Of a stretch of DNA of 42,018 nucleotides, positions 32,227 to 41,490 are shown in pieces. Source of the DNA: Bacteroidales bacterium (lineage in GTDB: Bacteria > Bacteroidota > Bacteroidia > Bacteroidales > UBA932); the NCBI GenBank assembly GCA_017631435.1, contig JAGBTG010000002.1, positions 1-42,018 on the forward strand, written 5' to 3'. Below the pieces are notes generated by a model. It was not told the origin of the DNA. It did not search any database and saw only the letters and a program-made list of their open reading frames with translations. The stretch's first letter is position 1, and each line of letters begins with the position of its first letter. The translations under genes were made by a program, and so were the position numbers.

Positions 32227-34602
32227 TTAGTTGAAATCGTAAATCTGCAATCCGTACATACCGTAAGCTACATAGATACGGCCGTCGGGACCTTTCTTTA
32301 CAAAGTTTGCAGACTCTTTGATTGTTGTCTCATCTTTTACACTGGTAGCACCTTTGCCGGTGTAGTTGAATTTCTTGATGGTGCGGTTATATGTCTTGCC
32401 GTCAGCATCTGTGTATGTTGCGTTTTTATCAAGGATAGCAAGACCATCGCCTGCTGCAAGATAGATGTATTTGTCGTCAACGTCTACACCATTTGTGTGC
32501 TTTTTACTTCCGCCCACAAGGTTTCCGCTGTAGTCATATACGCCAAATCCGTTTTGTCCTTTACATACATAGATGTATTTGTCATCACAGATACATACAT
32601 TCTTTCCATCTGTAGGGGTAACTGCTCCTGTTTCAAATGAACTCTCCGGTTGCATTGATGAGTTGTAGATGGTTATTATTCCCCTGTTTGTATTGTTCAA
32701 TGTTATTACTTTGCCGTTGCTTGCATTGTAATATATATATTTGCCCTGGAAGTCCTCATCGGTTTCGTTGATGAATTTCTTTTCCTGATTGCTTACATCG
32801 TCCAAGGCAAACTTGTTGATACCGCCTTTTGAGTAACCGGAAATAGTTACAAGCTCATCTCCTATACGTTCCACGCAATTTGCAGAGTATCCGGTAAGAT
32901 TTACGCGAATTTCTTCAAATTGCTCAATTGCAGGGAATTTTCCGTCGCTTGTAAGAGCTATTTCGCTTAGAGCTGCTCCTACATTATAGTTTGTTGCAGC
33001 GGAGTACAATTTATTGTTGGAGTAGATGATGTGATTGTATTTGAATGCATCATTTTCCATTGTCTGCTCAAACAAACTGCTTGTAATATCATATGTATTT
33101 ATGTTTATGATATCAATAATACCGCCAAAATCCTCAGCACCATCTACGGATGGACTGTAGTCCTCTTCTGTATAACCCATATTGGTGGCAGGGTTTGAAT
33201 GCCAGCATACATATACTGTACTGCCGTTGAATGCTATACCGGTAGCAGAGTATTTGTGTGATGCCGATGTTGTAGGAGGAAGTACCTCTGCAACAGGTAC
33301 TTTTCCTGTCTCTGCACGGCAACCGTCTTCTGATGCGGGTAGCCAGCTGTTGGCATTTATACTTACGGTTTCAGGTACTACAAGGTTGTCTTCTGTAAGT
33401 ATAGCCAATGATTCATCAACTTCATGGTAGAACTTGATGCGGAGGTCTGCCTCAATATTCAGGTCACCTGTGAAATTGTTGCAAGGGAAACTTGCTGCCG
33501 CTACTGTGCCGTTTGCGGTAGTGTAGTCATTGCCGCGGTCGAGGTAAAGCTTGCCGCCAACCTTTATAATGGATTTGTAATCTGATTCTACTCCGTTGAT
33601 AACGACTCTCTGGTCTCCTTTGTCTACAAACATACCGTCATTGACAATTTCAAACAACGCATCTTTCAAGTTCATGGTTGCCTTTCCCTGATTTGTCACT
33701 AAGGTGCCTGCAGTAAGGGATTTGTTTACATTCAAGATTGCGTTTCCGGTAGCGCTTTTGAAGTCAAGTTCCTCTGCTACAACGGTACAACCGTCAAATG
33801 TCGCTTTTGCATCACCTTCTACCAAAAGATTTCCAGCAATGTAAAGTTCATTGGTGAAATGGGATGTTCCACCATATATACGGGCAGAACCGTCTACATT
33901 CATTTTACGCTCGCAATAGAAATCAGAAAGAGGATCAACCTGGAATGTTATGGTTTCTGTTCCGTTGTTCCTTACGTTGAACGGTTCTCCTTGTGTGCCG
34001 TAAATGTGTACTTTGCCGGCATCATAAAGCCTGAATCCCAGATTCTCCGGAGTGTCAATGTTTCCCCAGCAGTATACGTTGGTGGCTTTCTTTATTTTTA
34101 CCATATTGTCCCAGCCAACTTCGCAATATGTCATTACGGAGTTAGGTAGAATGTAGATGTTTACTGGTGTGTCATCATTCCACCATGCGCCAAGTATTGT
34201 GGCATTGGCACCAAGATAGATGTCAATTGAGCCTTGTGTGGAACTCCAGTCCTGGCTGATTGTACCTTCCCATGCTTGGTCAATATAGTAAGAATTACCT
34301 CTTGTCAAGGTTACTCCATTGTTCCAGTTGGTAGGTTGTTCGGTCAGCTTTAGTGCTCCGTTGGGAATGCTTGGGGCTGCAGTTGATGATAGAGTTGTAC
34401 GAATGGCTTTTGATTCCACTGTTGTAGCGGGAAAAACCAATCGGGAAGATAATTGTGACATGTCATCAACAATGGTCACGTGGTCCGGAGTAGTTATATC
34501 CGGAGTCTGGCCTTCAGGGGTGATACTGCGATCATCCAAACACGATGCAAGTATAACCATCATCAGGCAAAAAGAGCTTGCAAATACAATTTTCTTTTTC
34601 AT
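32227..34602 (-). CDS. large lipoprotein with beta-helix-like and beta-propeller-like parts
   Basis: This 791-residue protein has an SPII signal with lipobox LASC followed by LDD (Cys21). Residues about 100-400 look like a right-handed beta-helix or similar solenoid, with many short N-, G- and T-rich strands (DIYLGANATILGAWW, VDGSARIYGGTSH, LYIAGNLLVEGDAKATFDG). Residues about 455-791 resemble a beta-propeller of short repeats, with recurrent KYIYVCKGQNGFGVYDYSG and YGLQIYDFN strands as in LVIVD-type proteins. I do not recognise the family. It lies downstream of the exopolysaccharide operon on the same strand but has its own promoter. Confidence 0.85.
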   Translation of the reverse strand: MKKKIVFASSFCLMMVILASCLDDRSITPEGQTPDITTPDHVTIVDDMSQLSSRLVFPATTVESKAIRTTLSSTAAPSIPNGALKLTEQPTNWNNGVTLTRGNSYYIDQAWEGTISQDWSSTQGSIDIYLGANATILGAWWNDDTPVNIYILPNSVMTYCEVGWDNMVKIKKATNVYCWGNIDTPENLGFRLYDAGKVHIYGTQGEPFNVRNNGTETITFQVDPLSDFYCERKMNVDGSARIYGGTSHFTNELYIAGNLLVEGDAKATFDGCTVVAEELDFKSATGNAILNVNKSLTAGTLVTNQGKATMNLKDALFEIVNDGMFVDKGDQRVVINGVESDYKSIIKVGGKLYLDRGNDYTTANGTVAAASFPCNNFTGDLNIEADLRIKFYHEVDESLAILTEDNLVVPETVSINANSWLPASEDGCRAETGKVPVAEVLPPTTSASHKYSATGIAFNGSTVYVCWHSNPATNMGYTEEDYSPSVDGAEDFGGIIDIININTYDITSSLFEQTMENDAFKYNHIIYSNNKLYSAATNYNVGAALSEIALTSDGKFPAIEQFEEIRVNLTGYSANCVERIGDELVTISGYSKGGINKFALDDVSNQEKKFINETDEDFQGKYIYYNASNGKVITLNNTNRGIITIYNSSMQPESSFETGAVTPTDGKNVCICDDKYIYVCKGQNGFGVYDYSGNLVGGSKKHTNGVDVDDKYIYLAAGDGLAILDKNATYTDADGKTYNRTIKKFNYTGKGATSVKDETTIKESANFVKKGPDGRIYVAYGMYGLQIYDFN

Positions 34603-34654
34603 TAGCCTTAAGATTTACTTGTAGGGTGATTTATTTTAAATATTCAATCAAACG

Positions 34655-34684
34655 CAAAAATATAAAAAAATTACACATGATAAA
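34655..34684 (-). promoter_or_regulatory. promoter of the 791-residue lipoprotein gene
   Basis: On the minus strand a TATTTTTG element (34662-34655) matches TAnnTTTG, with TTTA about 18 bp upstream. The predicted start lies roughly 46 nt before the ATG. This separates the gene from the upstream exopolysaccharide operon. Confidence 0.5.
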
Positions 34685-34700
34685 TTATAGCGGTGTATAT

Positions 34701-35978
34701 TTACAGCCTTTCAGTTATTATTTCTCTGTCAAGGACACCTTTTACGTCGTAGAAGATGCCATCGGGCTTTTTGAGAGATGACATTTCTATATCGTTGAAG
34801 CAGTCGTGTTTTACGCAGTAAATCACGGCGTCATACTGGCCCCTTTCCAAATCACGCTCATCGGTTGTTATGTTCATTCCGTATTCATGTTTGGCTGCTT
34901 CTTTGCTTACCCAAGGGTCATAGATGGTTATATCTGATGTGTATGCCTTGAGTGAATTGAATACATCCACAACTTTTGTGTTTCTTATATCCGGACAGTT
35001 CTCCTTAAATGTGAATCCAAGAATCAGCATTTTTGAGCTCAATGCATGAAGATTATGCATATTCATGCAGCGTACAACACGTTCTGCAATGTAGTTGCCC
35101 ATTGTGTTGTTCAATCTGCGGGCCTCTATCATGATTCTTGGCACAACACCGCGCATTGTGGCGCGTTGGATAAGATAGTAAGGGTCTACACTAATGCAGT
35201 GTCCTCCTACAAGTCCAGGGCTGAAATTGAGGAAGTTCCATTTTGTTGAGGCTGCTTTCAAAACATCTGTTGTATCTATTCCCAATGCGTTGAATACAAC
35301 GGCAATTTCGTTCATGAATGCAATGTTGACGTCCCGTTGGGTATTTTCCAAAATTTTGGCAGCCTCTGCAACCATTATGCTTGGAGCCTTGTGTGTTCCC
35401 TTAAGCAATACGGAATTATATAGGTTGTCAATGACATCAGCAGCTTCTGGTGTTGAACCTGATGTGATTTTTGGTATGTTTTCTACAGTGTGTACACGGT
35501 CTCCAGGGTTGATACGCTCAGGAGAATATCCCAAATAGAAATCTTCATTGAGTTTCAAGCCGGAAACTTTCTCAAGGATAGGGGCACATACTTCTTCTGT
35601 AACACCGGGATATACTGTAGATTCATAAATTACATAATCTCCTTTTTTTAGGACTTTGCCCACAGTGGTGCTTGCCTTTTTCAATGGCAGCAGCTCCGGG
35701 TTGTAGAAGTCATCTACTGGTGTAGGTATGGCAACTACATATACGTTACACTCTCTAATATCATCCATGTTGTTTGTGCATACCATGCCGTTTGCCAGGG
35801 CAGCCTCCAATACACTTTTTTTAACCTCGTTGGAGGAGTCAAATCCTCTATTGATTTCATCTATTCGGGTTTCGTTTATGTCAAACCCTATTACTTTATA
35901 TTTCTTGGCAAAAAGGCAGGCTAGGGGAAAGCCTACATAACCCAATCCTATTATGCCAATTTTAAATTCCTTATGCAT
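34701..35978 (-). CDS. UDP-sugar 6-dehydrogenase (TviB/WbpO-like)
   Basis: This 425-residue protein is a nucleotide-sugar dehydrogenase of the UDP-glucose/GDP-mannose family. It oxidises the C6 hydroxyl of a UDP-hexose to a uronate with two NAD. The Rossmann motif IIGLGYVGFPLA is at residues 9-20, TVYPGVTEE at 121-129, the ENTQRDVNIA helix at 211-220, and the catalytic cysteine is C261 in GGHCISVDPYY. Sequence and exact length resemble TviB of the Vi capsule, which acts on UDP-N-acetylhexosamines, more than AlgD or Ugd. It ends the five-gene exopolysaccharide operon, 20 bp after the GT2 gene, and probably supplies its uronic-acid precursor. Confidence 0.92.
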   Translation of the reverse strand: MHKEFKIGIIGLGYVGFPLACLFAKKYKVIGFDINETRIDEINRGFDSSNEVKKSVLEAALANGMVCTNNMDDIRECNVYVVAIPTPVDDFYNPELLPLKKASTTVGKVLKKGDYVIYESTVYPGVTEEVCAPILEKVSGLKLNEDFYLGYSPERINPGDRVHTVENIPKITSGSTPEAADVIDNLYNSVLLKGTHKAPSIMVAEAAKILENTQRDVNIAFMNEIAVVFNALGIDTTDVLKAASTKWNFLNFSPGLVGGHCISVDPYYLIQRATMRGVVPRIMIEARRLNNTMGNYIAERVVRCMNMHNLHALSSKMLILGFTFKENCPDIRNTKVVDVFNSLKAYTSDITIYDPWVSKEAAKHEYGMNITTDERDLERGQYDAVIYCVKHDCFNDIEMSSLKKPDGIFYDVKGVLDREIITERL

Positions 35979-35998
35979 TATATGTGTGTTTTATATGT

Positions 35999-37318
35999 TT
36001 ATATACCTTCAATTTGTGCCAAATCTGATGTCTTCTTAGGATTCCACGGATCTTTATATGATGAGAAGAAGAACAACTCCTTGATATGGGCCAGCAGACG
36101 GGTACTGCGGAGAAAGTAACCTGTGTAGAACGAGCTGAGCAGAAGGTATGGTATAAGTTTCCTCTCTTCCGATGCGCGTTCTGATACCATCATTATAACT
36201 CCAAATGCAACCAATGAGAAACAAAGCCTTATGAGCCAGCTTACCAAAAAGATTTCAAGCAGCCTGTCGGTGTGCATGAATACCAATGTTATCATGTAGA
36301 ATAGCCATAAGAAATTGAATACGCAGTCGTATAGCAAGTTTTCCATATTTGATATCCAGTTCAGGAAGTTGAAATGCTTGTGTGGCATAAGGATATCAAA
36401 GTGCTTGCGTAAACGGAAACGGATAAGAGATTTGCTCCATCTCTGGCGCTGTTTGAAGAGGGCATGCCAGGCTGTCGGGACATTGGTCATGCATATTGCA
36501 TTCTCTGCAAAGTATACTTTGTCTCCGGATTTTCTTATTTTTTGGGTGATGTCCCCATCCAATCCTGGTCCAATATCCCACATTCCAATTTGCATCAGTT
36601 TATTGCGTTCAAATGCTCCGAATGCGCCAGATATGATGTGATATATGCCAAGTGTATTGGTAACCATTCGTCCAACCTGAATAGTTTTGAGGTATTCCAA
36701 CGCCTGCATTGATGTGCATAAAGATTCTTCTGAGTTTCTAACCTTTACACAGCCTCCTACTGCTTTGATTTTTGGATCATAGTAGAATGGAATGAGAATC
36801 TTTTCTATGGCATCCCTGTCTAAAGAGGAGTCTGCATCAAGATGGACTATGTATTTGCCTTTAGCGTAGTGCACTCCAAAATTGGCAGCACTGGCCTTTC
36901 CTCCACGGATGTCTGACCTCAGGTATAAATCTATGTAGCCGGCTTTTTCCAGGTCTCTGCAGATCAAGGGGGTGGCATCGTCGGATCCGTCGTCTACAAT
37001 GATGATTTCGTAGTTGCGGTATGTTTGTTCATTGAGAGATTTTACCAGCTTGTATATATGTTTGCCTTCATTCTTTCCAGGGGCAAGGATTGTTATGAGG
37101 GGGTTCTCTATGTACAGTTTCATTTTTGCAACAGCCATAGCTTTTTCCCTTCTCCTGTACGTGATCTTGTGCCATATGGCAATGACAAATTCAAGAAAGT
37201 AATAACGTGGAAATTCTATGAAAAAAAGGAACCAGTAGGTATGCAGTACTGCACTCCACGACAAATTTCTCGTAAAGCAGGCAACAATGCCATCTACTAT
37301 GTTAAAAATGATATCCAT
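35999..37318 (-). CDS. processive family 2 glycosyltransferase (polysaccharide synthase)
   Basis: This 439-residue membrane enzyme has one or two N-terminal membrane segments, a cytoplasmic GT-A domain, and about four C-terminal membrane segments (from about residue 320). The GT2 residues are all visible: IIIVDDGS (D109, D110), HLDADSSL (D161, D163), GPGLDGDITQKI (acid near 254-256) and the processivity motif Q290-R-Q-R-W294. This is the cellulose/hyaluronan/alginate synthase type, which links sugars and translocates the chain through the inner membrane. Together with the dehydrogenase it should polymerise a uronate-containing chain. It lies 18 bp after the zinc-ribbon gene. Confidence 0.92.
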   Translation of the reverse strand: MDIIFNIVDGIVACFTRNLSWSAVLHTYWFLFFIEFPRYYFLEFVIAIWHKITYRRREKAMAVAKMKLYIENPLITILAPGKNEGKHIYKLVKSLNEQTYRNYEIIIVDDGSDDATPLICRDLEKAGYIDLYLRSDIRGGKASAANFGVHYAKGKYIVHLDADSSLDRDAIEKILIPFYYDPKIKAVGGCVKVRNSEESLCTSMQALEYLKTIQVGRMVTNTLGIYHIISGAFGAFERNKLMQIGMWDIGPGLDGDITQKIRKSGDKVYFAENAICMTNVPTAWHALFKQRQRWSKSLIRFRLRKHFDILMPHKHFNFLNWISNMENLLYDCVFNFLWLFYMITLVFMHTDRLLEIFLVSWLIRLCFSLVAFGVIMMVSERASEERKLIPYLLLSSFYTGYFLRSTRLLAHIKELFFFSSYKDPWNPKKTSDLAQIEGI

Positions 37319-37336
37319 TATATTGGGATAAAATTC

Positions 37337-38728
37337 TTAATTATCCTTGCTTATTCTTTTTATAAATGCTTCTATTTTTTCTCCTTCATTCTGGTTCAGA
37401 TAGTTCGGCTCGGAGAGTACTATCCCCGGATATTTGAGGTCTATAATTTTCATTGTCTCAAGATACTCCTCTTCCATCAGCCTTTTCAAAGTATCAGACA
37501 TGTCGGCAGGAGCCTTTGTTGCCATGAAAATGTTGTTTCCATTGTAAGACAGATTGTTATAATGGTATCTTTTCTGGATATCGCTTACAATGCTGATTAT
37601 TGTCTCTTTGTTTACATTAGGGCCATCAACCTTAAAGCGGTTGATAAAAATGGCTTCATTTTTATCCTTTGAATAAGAGAACAGACGTATCTGTGATATG
37701 AATGATGTGAAGTTTGAGTAGCCGGCCCACAAATCCTTGCTGATTGCAACCAGTGCATCATTAGAAGATAATGCAAGTATTCCATCTGGAGTGAATTCAT
37801 ACAGGTACAGGTCTGTCGGGATCAGATCAGATGGCCTCATAGATTTCCTGCAAGCATGACAATATACTTTCATCTTGGTATGGAGAAAGTTATGGTTGCA
37901 CTCCTTGCATGTATATACATTGGAAGGGCGGTCATAATCAACACCTATGTGTCTGAGGAAGTGATGGCATTTTGGGCATCTGAGCTCTCCGTCATAAAGA
38001 TAGCTTGATTCTGGAGATATGTTGGCGCAGCGGAAATGGTGAAGAACCGGTTCTTCCTGCAAGTTGGAAGAGTTGCATTTGGGGCAGGCCTCCATATAGA
38101 ACAGATGAGTGTTCTTGCACTTCGGACAAATATGTATACGTTCTAAGAATTTGGTCTTTATTGCATAACCCAAATCCATAAGTATGTGGTTGAAGTGTAT
38201 GAATTCAGCTCTCATGTTGCTGAGCAGGTTGTTCTGTTTGGCAACAAAAAGTGCTGTGTGTCCAATGGCATAGGCCTTGTCCAAAGACATGGTAAAGGTG
38301 TTCATGCCCCTGGAGATTGCGTATTTGCAGAGCTTGAGAAAGTATATATAATTGCTTTTAGTAACTTCTGCTATGTCAAAGGTCTCAATATAAGCCAATT
38401 TTTCATAGATGTCATTAGAGAGTTCGTTCAGAAGCTTGTCATCTATTGAATCTACATATCCATCTACAACGGTACTCAGGCCAAGTACGCGGTTCTTCAA
38501 TGACGTCTCAAGGAAACGGGGCTTAAGGTGGCATTTGAGACTGTGAAAAGGAGACATCAGTTGCAACTGATAGGAGAGCTCCGCATGTGTCTGCTTCGTA
38601 TCCATAATCCAGATTATGTCAAAATCCTCTGTTTTGATCTCTTCTGTCAGGTCTATATTTATAACTCCCTCTACAATAAGAATATTGCGTCCGGATAAGT
38701 TTGTCTTAATCTGATAATTGCTTGCCAT
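37337..38728 (-). CDS. multi-zinc-ribbon protein of the exopolysaccharide operon (TackOD1-like)
   Basis: This 463-residue protein has no signal peptide or membrane segment, so it is cytoplasmic. Residues 1-110 are mixed alpha/beta. Residues about 125-300 contain several helices and then clustered CxxC pairs at 201/204, 215/218, 251/254, 274/277 and 290/293, with C234 and a HH pair at 230-231, enough for two or three zinc ribbons. This arrangement resembles TackOD1, a metal-binding output domain. The C-terminal part (about 320-430) may be a degenerate GGDEF-like fold (IFINRFKVDG and YNGNNIFMAT), without catalytic residues. It sits between the fusion protein and the synthase, 2 bp from the former, so a regulatory or scaffold role in polymer synthesis is inferred. 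Confidence 0.85.
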   Translation of the reverse strand: MASNYQIKTNLSGRNILIVEGVINIDLTEEIKTEDFDIIWIMDTKQTHAELSYQLQLMSPFHSLKCHLKPRFLETSLKNRVLGLSTVVDGYVDSIDDKLLNELSNDIYEKLAYIETFDIAEVTKSNYIYFLKLCKYAISRGMNTFTMSLDKAYAIGHTALFVAKQNNLLSNMRAEFIHFNHILMDLGYAIKTKFLERIHICPKCKNTHLFYMEACPKCNSSNLQEEPVLHHFRCANISPESSYLYDGELRCPKCHHFLRHIGVDYDRPSNVYTCKECNHNFLHTKMKVYCHACRKSMRPSDLIPTDLYLYEFTPDGILALSSNDALVAISKDLWAGYSNFTSFISQIRLFSYSKDKNEAIFINRFKVDGPNVNKETIISIVSDIQKRYHYNNLSYNGNNIFMATKAPADMSDTLKRLMEEEYLETMKIIDLKYPGIVLSEPNYLNQNEGEKIEAFIKRISKDN

Positions 38729-38730
38729 TT

Positions 38731-39897
38731 TTACTGATGATTAATATGTTCCTTTACCTGTTCCGGTATCTTCAAACCTTTAGGTGTTGTCAGCATAAGA
38801 TACTCTTCCGGAAGCACTTGCTCATATTCCAGATTGTTGAAACGGATAATTACGGGCATTCCGTTCACAAGAGACCAGAACGGGATATCTTGTCCATCAT
38901 CTATCTTAAGAACGGCAATGGCCGCAATATGATCTTTTGACAAGTTGTTCCTGTAACCATTAGGAATATCCTCTGTTCGGGCACCCATAGAAACTACAGT
39001 AGCCGTATATTTTATGTCGTTGTTCACTATAACCGTAGCTTTGAAACCTCTGTTCAGGTATTTTGCACGGTAAGGAGTCACATATGCCATAACGTAAACA
39101 TTGTCCTTCTCAAGGTTGAAACTTTGGGTTTCAATTATATCTTCTCCTCTCAACACCAGAGAAAGCTCAGAAATCCAGTTCTTTGTAACAAGTCCTGAAT
39201 CAGCGGCAATGGTATAGTGGACCAGTCCCAAATCCTTCATCTTTCTCTTGTTTCTCACATCCTGGATAGAGAAACCACCGCTGTTTACCTTATCTATGCG
39301 GGTAACGGCATCCTTGGATTCGCCAATTGCCTTCTGCAAAACATATAGTTTGCGCTGTTCAGCTTTAAGCTCTTCTTCTGTTTCCTTGTATTCCCTTTCC
39401 AGATTAAGTTTGTGCACATTATCGCTCAGCCCAAAACGGATATTGTGATCTTCCAGCTCTATCTGTCTTTTAATTTCCTCCATTTTTGCCCTTAATACAG
39501 CCAGGTTCTGATATGCCAGGCCATACTGCAGTTTCAGGTCTCTGGACTTTACCACAATGGCAGATTCAGTATTGATATTTCCTATCTCATGGAACCAGTC
39601 CAATGAAACATATGAATAGATAGTGTCTCCCGGTACAATCAAATCTCCGTTGTGTTTGTAAATATCATGCACAAAAACATCTTCCGATGCCCTGAAACGT
39701 ACATTATGTACTACCACATATCCGTTAAAATCCGTGTAAACTATCATACGTGCGCAATAAAGTGCAATGACAGCCATAATGAACACAAAAATGCCAAGGA
39801 AAATAATCTGTTGTTGAGATTTTTTCTTTTTCCTCTGCAGCAGTATCTGTTCTATTTCAGCCTGTTCCTTCTCAGTTGTAAAATGAAAATCTTTCAT
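38731..39897 (-). CDS. HlyD-like membrane fusion protein
   Basis: This 388-residue protein has a short cytoplasmic start, one membrane segment at about 31-52 (IIFLGIFVFIMAVIALYCA), and a periplasmic part. A lipoyl-like half is followed by a coiled-coil hairpin at about 125-205 (LAVLRAKMEEIKRQIELEDH and ETEEELKAEQRKLYVLQKA), then the second lipoyl half (ADSGLVTKNWISEL) and a barrel domain. The shape matches HlyD/EmrA adaptors and the periplasmic half of Alg44. It lacks a PilZ domain. It should bridge the synthase to the TolC-like channel encoded 10 bp upstream. Confidence 0.88.
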   Translation of the reverse strand: MKDFHFTTEKEQAEIEQILLQRKKKKSQQQIIFLGIFVFIMAVIALYCARMIVYTDFNGYVVVHNVRFRASEDVFVHDIYKHNGDLIVPGDTIYSYVSLDWFHEIGNINTESAIVVKSRDLKLQYGLAYQNLAVLRAKMEEIKRQIELEDHNIRFGLSDNVHKLNLEREYKETEEELKAEQRKLYVLQKAIGESKDAVTRIDKVNSGGFSIQDVRNKRKMKDLGLVHYTIAADSGLVTKNWISELSLVLRGEDIIETQSFNLEKDNVYVMAYVTPYRAKYLNRGFKATVIVNNDIKYTATVVSMGARTEDIPNGYRNNLSKDHIAAIAVLKIDDGQDIPFWSLVNGMPVIIRFNNLEYEQVLPEEYLMLTTPKGLKIPEQVKEHINHQ

Positions 39898-39907
39898 TGT
39901 CCGCTCC

Positions 39908-41269
39908 TTAATTTATAATTGTACAGAATTCCAGAACCGAATGGTCCGGCAGATAATTCTGCAACTGTGCAATGCAGCAATCCCTTGAGTACTGATATAA
40001 ATAATAATTTTCCCAACAAGTAAGGTAATGATTATACTCCTTAATGCGGGTAAGGAAATTATATTCTCCAATATGCCCCTTGTAATTCTCTTTCCTTAAG
40101 GCCAAATACTTCCTCAATTGCCTTATACGTTCCAATTCTCCCGCAATGCTACGGTTAGCTCTCTCAATCTCTGCAAAAAGGAGATTGACTTGCTCATTAA
40201 TATAATCTGCAAGCATATCCTTCTCCATAATTTTCTGCATCCTTTCAGCTTTCATAGCCTTCTGTTTGCGGCCTTGCTGTGAAGTCAACGGAATCTGGAA
40301 AGCTATACCTGCATCAATATTGGATGAGTTTTTTATTTGGGGACGAACATAATATGAATATCTTACAAAAGGAGAGATATTCAAGGTCCTCCAATATGTC
40401 GTTCCAATTTCCTGCTGCTGCAACAACTCAATCTGAAGATCTGCCTCTTGCAGCATCAGACTGTTCTCCAAAATATGTTTTCTGATGCCAGCAGTATCAA
40501 TCTTCACCATAGCTCCAGCCGGATACACCAATTGTGATGCAACAGGATAATCTTTGGGAACAGATTCCAGCTGCCTTTCAGCAATAGCCTTCTCATCCAT
40601 AAACTTCAACAGGTCATCAGTGCCAATACTCCTGTCGCTAACCAGATACTCTTGAGCATCATAAAGCAACTTTAAATTGTCTATACGAAGTTTTAATACT
40701 CCCGATAGAAGGCTGTCATACTCAGCCCTGAAAAAAATCTGTTGCTTCTCTGTAAGCTCCTTAATCTCATCCTTAAGGAAAGCCATCCGCTCCAGCTCAC
40801 CTTTCAATTCCAGCTCTTTCATCCGGCTGTCACGGTGAACCAGTGAACTGCTGAGAAAATTCCACCTGAGCTCAACCTGTACCTTAGCATTATAGCGTGA
40901 TAAAGCATCTTCATCATCAATTCCAAATCCCTCATCCAGACGATAATAGCTCTGTCCAGAAACCAACAGGCCGTTCTCCGCCTTAAAGGCCTCTTTCTGC
41001 ATACTCACCTTATCATTGATCAAAGAATCAACAGCCAGCATGCCTGTTCCATCAAAACCATTATACATCCGGAACTGTTGGTACTGCTGTGGAGCATCTC
41101 CATTTTTAAAGATTAAAGAATCCAAAAGGGCAAAACGTCTCTCAAATCCACGGAACAAATCTTTATAAACCAGCTGCTGGGACAAAACAGGTGAACATAA
41201 AAGCAATGCAAAAGCAGTCCCCCAAATTTTCAGGAGACAACGGATGCTGTTTGTGCCCAATTTTGTCAT
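39908..41269 (-). CDS. TolC-like outer-membrane channel
   Basis: This 453-residue protein has a signal peptide (MTKLGTNSIRCLLKIWGTAFALLLCSPVLSQQ region). Long helical hairpins at about 160-260 and 350-420 surround short beta segments (ISPFVRYSYYV and DAGIAFQIPLTSQQGRK), the usual layout of TolC outer-membrane factors. A TTG at 41299 would extend it by ten residues but lies upstream of the likely transcription start, so the ATG at 41269 is chosen. It is the first gene of the exopolysaccharide operon and should provide the exit duct for the polymer. Confidence 0.85.
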   Translation of the reverse strand: MTKLGTNSIRCLLKIWGTAFALLLCSPVLSQQLVYKDLFRGFERRFALLDSLIFKNGDAPQQYQQFRMYNGFDGTGMLAVDSLINDKVSMQKEAFKAENGLLVSGQSYYRLDEGFGIDDEDALSRYNAKVQVELRWNFLSSSLVHRDSRMKELELKGELERMAFLKDEIKELTEKQQIFFRAEYDSLLSGVLKLRIDNLKLLYDAQEYLVSDRSIGTDDLLKFMDEKAIAERQLESVPKDYPVASQLVYPAGAMVKIDTAGIRKHILENSLMLQEADLQIELLQQQEIGTTYWRTLNISPFVRYSYYVRPQIKNSSNIDAGIAFQIPLTSQQGRKQKAMKAERMQKIMEKDMLADYINEQVNLLFAEIERANRSIAGELERIRQLRKYLALRKENYKGHIGEYNFLTRIKEYNHYLTCWENYYLYQYSRDCCIAQLQNYLPDHSVLEFCTIIN

Positions 41270-41296
41270 AAATGTTCTGAATTTAAAAACAAGCTT

Positions 41297-41327
41297 CAAA
41301 GATACTAAATGTATTTTAAAATATAAA
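41297..41327 (-). promoter_or_regulatory. promoter of the exopolysaccharide operon
   Basis: On the minus strand TATCTTTG (41304-41297) matches TAnnTTTG exactly, with TTTA about 19 bp upstream. The predicted start near 41290 is 20 nt before the ATG at 41269. Confidence 0.6.
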
Positions 41328-41418
41328 CAGTAAGAATGTCGGTATACTTATGCACCCATAAAACTTGCAAAAAACAAGTATATAAATGAACAAACCTTTC
41401 TCTAAAGCGTTGTCATTG

Positions 41419-41474
41419 CAAGAAAGCGTGTATTTATTTTGTGTTTCAGGGCCTGCCTAGTGCGGGCCCTTTTG
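41419..41474 (+). ncRNA. candidate small RNA element, copy B
   Basis: The segment begins CAAGAAAGCGT, contains TTTTGTGTTTC, and ends in a 9-bp hairpin (AGGGCCTGC/GCGGGCCCT, one G.U pair, loop CTAGT) followed by TTTTG. It shares the order of these parts with 32075-32165. It could be a small RNA, or the leader and terminator of the small open frame that follows. Confidence 0.35.
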
Positions 41475-41490
41475 CAAAACAATAATCAAT

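Noticed and set aside
37025-37672. 215-codon plus-strand frame opposite the GT2 and zinc-ribbon genes
   Set aside because: It is a shadow of two well-supported minus-strand genes and has no family likeness.
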